From: Physella acuta
Taxonomy: Eukaryota; Mollusca; Gastropoda; Physidae
Assembly (NCBI RefSeq): GCF_028476545.1
Contig: NW_026731623.1
Location: forward strand, 360,001 to 424,000
DNA: 64,000 nt
Direction of reading: 5' to 3'
In this document: positions 55,771-64,000 of the stretch, piece by piece
Position numbering within the stretch: position 1 is the first letter of the stretch
Layout of the letters: each line of letters begins with the position of its first letter
Position numbers and translations under genes: made by a program
Notes under the pieces: generated by a model
Told to the model about the DNA's origin: nothing
What the model saw: the letters and a program-made list of their open reading frames with translations, nothing else
Databases searched by the model: none

Positions 55771-56250
55771 ATGAAATTTCATATATGAGTATTTTATCAC
55801 AATCGTAGATTCGTATCAACTTTTGAGCGATTTCCGATAACCGGAAGTGGTACTTTTACTACTTTGAATTTTTCAAAAGCCTATAACTTGAGTACTATTT
55901 CAGATAGATAAAAGAAATTTCACATGTAAGTAAAAGATCTAATTCTCTACCTTCTGTTAAATTTTGAGTAATTTCCGTTGACCGGAAGTAGTAATTTACG
56001 CTACTTCCGATTTCTCAAAAAACTAATGTACATTTTTAAAGTACTAATAATATTGCGTACTAATATGCACTTTTTTATTTGGAGTTCACTTGGTGTGCAG
56101 TTCTTTAGTCTACGAGATTTTATTCTATTTTTAAAACTTTAAGTATTTAAAATGGAATAAAATTCTTGTCTATAGCCCGAGTTCCCATCCCCTGTTGTTT
56201 TATATTAGAATATTCGAGAAAGTTTAGGGGAGATCACTCCCGGTTTATTT
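55771..56250 (+). repeat. Dispersed repeat A, 5'-shortened
   Basis: Matches 62030-62508, ending GGGGAGATCACTCCCGGTTT. Confidence 0.85.
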
Positions 56251-56760
56251 TACAAGATTTCATTTAACTCACTTCCTCTGTCGTCAGTCGTCAGTCTGTC
56301 GTCAGTCTAGATCGAAATGCAGGAGCGAAAATTCGGACACTTCTACTTAACCGAGGCGGTTCACAGTTGGCACGTGGGTCAAGACATGAAGACAATGCAA
56401 TCTGAAATTAAATTTGTCTTAATTGGGTGCGTAATTAATTTTTTATGAATTAATTAAAATTTTGACCAAATTAGTAGGCATTTCTATCCAACCACACCAC
56501 GCGCGTCATCAAGTTCAGTAGCGCGTCATCACGTTCAATAGACGCGCACTGGTTTTTAGTCATGAAACTCTATTGTAAATAAAAACATGTAAAGTACAAT
56601 TTTTTTTCTCCATAAAAACGTTTTAATAACAAGCTTTTATGTACTAATGCAGTAAAAAATAGAAAATAAATTATAACCTACTATTTAAATAGTCACAGCT
56701 AATAAATAATAATAATAATTTAAATAGCCCAGCTAATTTGATTCCATTGTCTATTAGGCC
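56251..56760 (+). repeat. Dispersed repeat B followed by a palindrome-repeat arm
   Basis: Starts directly at the repeat A end: CATTTAACTCACTTCCTCTG, CACGTGGGTCAAGACATGAA, AATTAATTTTTTATGAATTA, CACTGGTTTTTAGTCATGAA. It then joins ACGTTTTAATAACAAGCTTT. It shows the order A, B, palindrome arm on one strand. Confidence 0.75.
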
Positions 56761-56799
56761 CTAGGGTTAGAGTTTGTTGCATAAACTCTGTGACCCACT

Positions 56800-57064
56800 A
56801 GCAAAATAAAAGTGATGTCATCACCAATCTCTGCTGTTCTGCTAACCTGTAAGTCTCGAGTTCGAATCCCGGTCCAAGTCAGTAGACCGTCCCTGAGTCC
56901 ACCCAACTCAGATGGGTACCTAACTCACGTTAGGGAAAGTAAAGGCAGCTGGGCATAGTGCTGACCACATTATCTCTTCATATGCCGAGGTCACAGAAAC
57001 AATTGAACTCTACTTCACTTGCCCCATAGACCGTAAGGTTTGAAAGGGAAACTTTTTTTTTTTT
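56800..57064 (+). mobile_element. tRNA-derived SINE
   Basis: Box B GAGTTCGAATCCCGG (about 56859), a body with GGGTACCTAACTCACGTTAG, GGAAAGTAAAGGCAGCTGGG and GGTCACAGAAACAATTGAAC, and a tail GCCCCATAGACCGTAAGG, TTTGAAAGGGAAAC plus poly-T. Molluscan genomes carry SINEs with this kind of body (V-/Meta-type; family not certain). Its tail is the unit amplified at 24567-25445. Confidence 0.8.
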
Positions 57065-57231
57065 TAATTTAAATAGTATTCCGAAATCTACCAATGTTTT
57101 GCTATTTTCCCCGGCACTTTGAATGCCATTGTTAACACTCGATAAATTGAGAAAATATCGATACTATCATCCGCCACTGTGGACCGATTTAACGTTGCTT
57201 CAAAGTGATATCACCATTTTTCCTATACACC

Positions 57232-58035
57232 ATGGCTACAAGAGACAGAGATAGACTTCGCAAGTATGAATCAGGTGCATCAAAAGCGAGGAAACGCAAT
57301 TAAAGAGAAGAATTTCATAAAACACAAGTAGTCGCGTTGCCCGAAGGTATTAAGTCAGCCAAACAGTGCCTTCAGTACATTTGAAGTATTTGGAATTTCT
57401 TTCCCAATACGGCGATCGCCTACAGAATATTGCTAACAGTTCAAGTCACAGTTGCAAGCGCCGAAAGAAGTTTCTCCAAACTGAAGTTGATCAAGAACTA
57501 TTTGGGGTCAACGATGTCCCAAGACAAACTCTGCGGCCTGTCGATTCTGTCAATAGAAAAAGACATAGCCTCCAGTTTGGACTATGATGATATAATCATG
57601 GAATTTTCCTCACGAAAGGCAAGAAAAGTAGATCTTCGTTTGTGAACGTACTGGTAAGATTTTCATAAATAAACATTAATGTAAAAAAAAAAATCAGGTT
57701 TGAAGATGACGTTCATCGTCTCTTTAATGCGTGTCTCAAACTTATATCTGTTTTATTTTTTACTTTTCAAAAAAAAAATCTTAACAGAAACAAGCAACGT
57801 TTCAAAAGCACTTCTAAGTAAACAAATTATTTGTTAATCAGTGTCTTAATGTTAATACGACATTGATAAGCAGCTTAAAAATACCATATATATCGTTATA
57901 AATATTAAATCGCGTTGAGAAGAGAAAAAAAAACGCCTCACTGTACACGTTTGAATTATGCACCAATGAAAAAATATAAGGCCCCGCGCGGATGTTTGGC
58001 CATAGGCCCCGCGTACCCCTAACGCCGGCTCTGGG
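57232..58035 (+). pseudogene. Internally deleted hAT transposon (TTF/ZMYM-type transposase)
   Basis: An N-terminal stub MATRDRDRLRKYESGASKAR, KRN ends in a stop. After a large internal deletion the C-terminal dimerisation segment follows: VTVASAERSFSKLKLIKNYL, GSTMSQDKLCGLSILSIEKD, IASSLDYDDIIMEFSSRKAR, ending at 57645. ASAERSFSKLKLIK is the hAT family's C-terminal signature. The right terminal region includes GGCCCCGCGTACCCCTAACG, CCGGCTCTG, the usual hAT end. The matching left end was not found. Dead element. Confidence 0.8.
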
Positions 58036-58254
58036 TGGCGCCTAAACTTTTAAACTTCATTATTGTTCAAGACGATTTAAACAATTTAAAATTAAATTTA
58101 TTTACATTTAATTTGATACCAATTGATCGGTAGCTTTAAAAATGATTTATTAAAAAAACGCGTTTGTTTTTAAATGGCTACGACTGATACGGTGGGTTAG
58201 TTTTTAAGGAGTGTTAATGTGACGCTATTGACTGTTCAGCAGAAATATGTCACC

Positions 58255-58740
58255 TTCTAGTTAGTAAATAGAGTAAAATACGATTTTCGGTCATCGGAAA
58301 TCGCTCAAAATTTGAAAAAAAAAAGCATGCGCATATAAAGTATTACTATATGTGAAAAAGCGTCCACGTGTAATCAAGCTATTGACTTTTCAGAAGCCTG
58401 AAGTTGAGTAAGTAGGCCTACAACTTCCGGTCAACGAAAATAGTTCAAAATTTTTATAGAAAACTATAAATTTGACATAATACTTATACAAGAAATGTCG
58501 TCAACTTAATTGAAACGGTACTCAAGTTATCGTGGTTACATACATACAGACACACGCGGACAAAATTGCAAAGCCCAATTTTTCTCGTATGTTCTTATAT
58601 AACACTACGGGGGATGGCATCTGGGGATATAAACATGGTTTTTTTTTCACTTTTTAGTATACAGAGTATAGAGGAAGTATTGTAATCGTGCACAAAAATC
58701 ACTTCTCAGTACTTCATCATATACGGAGTATAGGGGACTT
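58255..58740 (+). repeat. Decayed repeat A fragments
   Basis: Carries CTTCCGGTCAACGAAAATAG, ACGGTACTCAAGTTATCGTG and TTCTTATATAACACTACGGG in altered order. Confidence 0.5.
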
Positions 58741-58902
58741 ATTTTAATCGAGCAAAAATTCTCAATCCAGATTTATCAAAATTTCGGCGTTTTACGCGTA
58801 ATCGAGTCGAAAAAACTAAGCTTTCAATTCTGTCAGTGTGTGTGTGTGTGAGTGGGTGTGTGTGTGTGTGAACTCGATAACTAGAGTAACGTTGATGAAA
58901 TT

Positions 58903-59918
<1,016 letters not shown>

Positions 59919-61140
59919 CTAGCTGCATCCCGTGCTCCGCCACGGTAAATCTTTTTTAAATGTACCAGCTTGGGAACAGAACAAAACTAAACACAACACA
60001 AACGAACGCAAAAAAAAAACACAAACGAAAAAACAAACACAACACTCATAACATAAACACAATTTAAATGCAAACATTAAGGCATATTGCTCACAGTCTA
60101 GCCCGTAGCGCCAAATCGCGCCCTTTCCGGTGATTTGCACCCCCCTCAAACTTTCGATTTGCACCCCTATCCCCCCCCCCCCCCGCCCTAAAACTTTCGA
60201 TTTCCACCCCCCCCCCCCACCCCCCCCCCCCGCAAATTTTTTCAAACCCAAGGTCGGCACCCGGGGACATATGCCCTCCCCTCGCTACGCCTCTCCTATA
60301 AAACCCTTAGCTTGTCCTCAAACCGAAAGATAGAATAATAATTAGTAAACAGTATAAATAATAGGCAGTATTTAAAATATCCGTGTTTTACCTACACACA
60401 CTTTATCCATTCACGCATTTTTTTTTCCAGTACTTTAAATTTTAAAAATTTACAATAGAGTTTCATAATTAAAACCATTGCGCACCTAATGAACGTGATG
60501 ACGCGTCTATAATAGTGCTGAATAGTTGATTAAAAATTATAAGCAATAAAAAGTAGGGCCTACATTCAGTGAATAAAATAAATAAAAGATTGCCTTTTAT
60601 CAATCCATGCTATTTATAATTTTCTAACAATAATTTCCTCTTACACATCCGAATAATTTGCATTCACATTTTGCTAATTATATTATTGCAACACTAATTC
60701 CTTCTATGACGAACGTATATTTGCATTTACATTTTTTATTAGCGTGAGTTTAATGTATTTTTAAATTACCTCCTTTGTCAAAATTAGAAAAGAGTTAAAT
60801 TAATTTGATTTTTCTACCGTACTGTTATTATCTTATTAAAATGTATCCACTTTTTCTGGGAACCTAAACGAAAATGATATTTGACATTAATCTTTTTAAT
60901 ACGTTTTAGCAGTTTGCGTGTATTTAATATTTTCTTGACGTTATGCGAAAGAGTAAAAACCGTGGCAATTATAAAATAGCTCTATGCCGCTATATAAACA
61001 AACCCTACTCTAATACTTATAATAAGACACTGCGGTGCGCTGAAAAGCACAGCATGGTGCGAATGTTTACTTTTATGGTTCCAAAATCTATAGCGATGAC
61101 GGAAGGAAGGACTGACACACTACCAGCAGCGTTATATTAT

Positions 61141-61143
<3 letters not shown>
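59919..61143 (-). mobile_element. Non-autonomous Helitron, family C, long form
   Basis: The minus strand starts TCTATAATATAACGCTGCTG (61143 down, after A) and ends GGATGCAG, CTAG (59919) before T. It matches the 59031 element plus an extra segment. It contains long poly-C runs (60171-60232) from the nested MITE. Confidence 0.82.

Positions 61144-61193
<50 letters not shown>
61144..61193. repeat. (TA)n microsatellite
   Basis: Lies exactly between the Helitron 5' end and the foldback arm. Confidence 0.9.
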
Positions 61194-61194
<1 letters not shown>

Positions 61195-61575
61195 TGCGGC
61201 GTCAAAACGGCCAATGACAAAACGGCCCCGTCAAAACGACCCCGTCAAATCGGCCCCGTCAAAAGGGCCAGCGACATATGGACCCCGTCATATAGGCTCC
61301 CGACAAATAGGCTCCCGTCATTTAGGCTACCGACAAATAGGCTCCCGTTATATAGGCTCCCGTTATATAGGCTCCCGACAAAAGGGCTCCAGTCAATAAG
61401 GCTCCTGACAAATAGGCTCCCGTCATTTTGGCTCTAGACATATAGGCTCCCGTCATTTAGTTTTTTCCACAAAACGGCCCCCGTCATTACGACTCCCGAC
61501 AAATAGGCTAGCGTCATTTTGGCTCACAACAAAAAGGCTCCTGTCAATTTGGCTCCAGAAAAAAGGACCACTGAC
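61194..61575. mobile_element. Single arm of the 15-bp-repeat foldback element
   Basis: It starts GTGCGGCGTCAAAACGGCC, the terminal sequence of 3150-4311, then about 20 units of GTCATTTAGGCTCCC/GACAAATAGGCTCCC. It ends GGACCACTGACAATACCG, matching the inner edge of the right arm at about 3970 (inverted). Loop and second arm are absent. Confidence 0.8.
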
Positions 61576-61584
61576 AATACCGTT

Positions 61585-61640
61585 GATATAGATATATAGA
61601 TATAGATATAGATATAGATATAGATATAGATATGGGGGGG
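61585..61640. repeat. (TATAGA)n microsatellite and poly-G
   Basis: ATATAGATATAGATATAGAT units followed by a run of G. Confidence 0.9.
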
Positions 61641-61734
61641 GGGGGGCTAAAAAATGTGTGCGGGGTGGCCCCTTTTTTTTTTTAATTCCGCCACTGAATA
61701 CAACGTATGCATCTCTTGTTCGGCAGGCCTTATT

Positions 61735-62508
61735 TTTACTTTCTCGTATATACGAAGTATAGAGAAAGTATTGTAATCGTGCACAAAAATAACTTGAAAT
61801 TTTAACAATTTTCACCGTATTACACCTCAGTCCTTCATCACATCCGAAGTATAGAGGACTTATTTTAATCGGGCAAAAATGATCAATCCAGATTTATCAA
61901 ACTTAAGAGGTTTTATGCGTAATCCAGTCTGAAAAACTGGGCTTTGCAATTCTGTCCGTATGTCTGTGTGTCTGTGTGTGTGTGTGTCCGTGTGTAAACA
62001 CGATAACTTGAGTACCGTTACAGCTAGGTTGATGAAATTTCATATATAAGTATTTTATCAAAATCGTAGATCCGTATCAACTTTTGAGCGATTTCCGATA
62101 ACCGGAAGTGGTACTTTTTCTACTTTTAATTTTTCAAAAGCCTATAACTTGAGTACTATTTCAGATAGATAAATGAAATTTCACATGTAAGTATAAGATC
62201 TAGTTCTCTACCTTCTGTCAAATTTTGAGTAATTTCCGTTGCGCGGAAGTACTAATTTACGCTACTTCCGATTTCTCAAAAAACTAATGTAAATTTTTAA
62301 AGTACTAATAATATTGCGCACTACTATGCACTTTTTTATTTGGCGTTCACTTGGTGTGCAGTCTTTTGTCTACGAGATTTTATTCTTATTTTAAAACTTT
62401 AAGTATTTAAAATGGATTAAAAATCATGTCTATAGCCCGAGTTCTCATCCCCTGTTGTTTATATAGAAATATTCGAGAAAGTTTAGGGGAGATCACTCCC
62501 GGTTTATT
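61735..62508 (+). repeat. Dispersed repeat A, reference full-length copy
   Basis: Runs from TTACTTTCTCGTATATACGA (hairpin end) to GGGAGATCACTCCCGGTTTA. The (GT)n patch at 61969-61990 lies at the same place in all copies. No coding capacity. Confidence 0.85.
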
Positions 62509-62891
62509 AAATAAGGGGCAGAAAAAGCCAAAATACCCCTCCCTCGGGGGGACTATGAGATAGATAGATACAGATACTTTAGGTGAATGGACGAAACGAC
62601 TCAAACGGCACAATATCTCGAGACAAACTATCTCAAGGAGCAATTCTTCTGGCGACTGTTTGTCTAACGATATTTCTGAGATATTTATTTTGTGTTTATC
62701 AGTTCAAAGTGTCTTGTAAACCTGTAATAGTTTTACAAAAGCTTTTTCCCTGAACATTAGAAATTCCCGTTATTTTGACAATAAAACAAATGTTTGGCCA
62801 CAGGACACAAAGCTACCACAACAACAAAATTTGTAACAAAAAAGATGCCACACAAACAAAAATATAACAGGAATACTGCAAGTTACGATTT
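62509..62891. other. No feature recognised
   Basis: Unique-looking AT-rich spacer with no gene. Confidence 0.5.
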
Positions 62892-63480
62892 TTACTTTCT
62901 CGTATATACGTAGTATAGAGAAAGTATTGTAATCGTGCAAAAAAGAAAAATCGAGATTTTTACAAATCTCGACGTTTTACACCTCACTGATACGGAAAAA
63001 CATAATTTTGCAATCTTGTCCGTATGTCTGTGTGTGTGTGTGTGTCTGTCTGTGTGTAAACACGATAACTTGAGTACCGTTACAGCTAGGTTGATGAAAT
63101 TTCATATATAAGTATTATATTAAAATCGTAGATCCGTATCAACTTTTGAGCGATTTCCGACAACCGGAAGTGGTACTTTTTCTACTTTGAATTTTTCAAA
63201 AGCCTATAACTTGAGTACTATTTCAGATAGATAAATGAAATTTCACATGTAAGTAAAAGATCTAATTCTCTACCTTCTGTTAAATTTTGAGTAATTTCCG
63301 TTGACTGGAAGTAGTAATTTACGCTACTTCCGATTTCTCAAAAAACTAATGTAAATTTTTAAAGTACTAATACTATTGCGCACCATTATACACACCTTTA
63401 TTAGGCGTTCGCTTGGTGCGCAATTGTTTTTTACTGAGATTCTATTCTATTTTTAAAAGTTTCAGTATTTAAAATGGATT
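62892..63480 (+). repeat. Dispersed repeat A, lacking its right end
   Basis: Matches 61735-62415 and is cut at AAAATGGATTAAAA, where the palindrome begins. Confidence 0.85.
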
Positions 63481-63481
63481 A

Positions 63482-63751
63482 AAAAAAAATTCATAAAAAA
63501 CGTTTTAATAACAAGCTTTTATGTAATGATGCACTAAAAAGTAGAAAATAAATTATAGACTACTATTTAAATAACTATAAAGAAAAGCGTGGGTCACTTT
63601 AGTATCTATTGGATACCTTTACTAATGTTAAGGAAGACACCCACGCTTTTCTTTATAGTTATTTAAATAGTAGTCTATAATTTATTTTCTACTTTTTAGT
63701 GCATCATTACATAAAAGCTTGTTATTAAAACGTTTTTTATGAATTTTTTTT
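63482..63751. repeat. Long near-perfect palindrome (about 113-bp arms, 44-base loop)
   Basis: The left arm (63482-63594) and right arm (63639-63751) are essentially perfect reverse complements: AATTCATAAAAAACGTTTTA... and ...TAAAACGTTTTTTATGAATT. The loop holds TCTATTGGATACCTTTACTA. Half copies occur at 55610 and 56600, and decayed ones at about 640 and 1990. Confidence 0.92.
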
Positions 63752-64000
63752 CAGTACTTTACATGTTTTATCTACAATAGAGTTACATGACTAAAAACCA
63801 TTGCGCGCCTACTGAATATCACGTTCAGTAGGCGCGCAATGGTTTTTGAACGCAGCCATTACGTGGTCGTGATGGCGCAGCTATTGATGACGCGTGTGGT
63901 GTGGTTGGCTAGACATGCCTACTAATTCGGTCCAAATTTTAATTAATTCATAAAAAATCAATTAGGCATCCAATTAAGTCAAATTTAGTTTCAGATTGCA
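63752..64000 (-). repeat. Dispersed repeat B, runs off the window
   Basis: Reverse copy adjoining the palindrome: AGTACTTTACATGTTTTATC, AGTAGGCGCGCAATGGTTTT, AATTAATTCATAAAAAATCA. It contains its own short hairpin (CATTGCGCGCCTACTGAA, ACGTTCAGTAGGCGCGCAATG region, 63799-63841). Confidence 0.8.

Overview
The window is animal nuclear DNA, AT-rich, intron-rich and very rich in repeats. It is most likely from a mollusc, probably a gastropod. The reasons are a spliced beta-1,4-galactosyltransferase-family gene with GT-AG introns at vertebrate-like positions, tRNA-derived SINEs, non-LTR retrotransposon debris, Helitrons, hAT remnants, a young Ty3/gypsy element, and more than a dozen mini- and microsatellites. 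The phylum is an inference; the sequence alone does not prove it. No rRNA, functional tRNA gene, CRISPR array or bacterial operon was seen.

Gene 1 (minus strand, 20606 to the left edge) is a glycosyltransferase family 7 (beta4GalT) gene. Exon 1 (20606-19880) encodes the cytoplasmic tail, membrane anchor and stem. Exon 2 (5559-5321), exon 3 (581-394) and the start of exon 4 (84-1) encode the catalytic domain, and the rest lies off the left edge. Splice phases are 1, 0 and 2. The residue that sets donor-sugar choice is Leu rather than Tyr, which points to GalNAc transfer (LacdiNAc synthesis). Intron 1 (14.3 kb) holds a Helitron, LINE debris, a 57/53-bp tandem array, a SINE, and a complete-looking Ty3/gypsy element (12324-19203) in the same orientation as the gene. 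That element encodes integrase upstream of reverse transcriptase, the order that defines the Gmr1 group. Intron 2 carries a foldback element, a minisatellite and dispersed repeats.

Gene 2 (minus strand, about 48933 to 31790) is a tentative, unrecognised single-pass membrane protein. It is assembled from four candidate exons (48933-48201, 34947-34756, 33618-33517, 31962-31790) that all join in phase 1. Several of its splice junctions sit directly on minisatellites, and one intron is almost wholly minisatellite.

Between the genes (20.6-31.8 kb) lie three large tandem arrays: a 25-bp family, an array made of SINE 3' tails, and a 27/28-bp family of more than 100 copies. Helitron-like elements sit between them. 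From 35 kb to the right edge the window is mostly transposon fossils: at least four Helitron families (one carrying nine 342-bp satellite units), a solo LTR inside a TA microsatellite, LINE and hAT pseudogenes, SINEs, a second foldback arm, and many copies of an unnamed composite repeat whose parts (called A, B and palindrome here) recur across the window.
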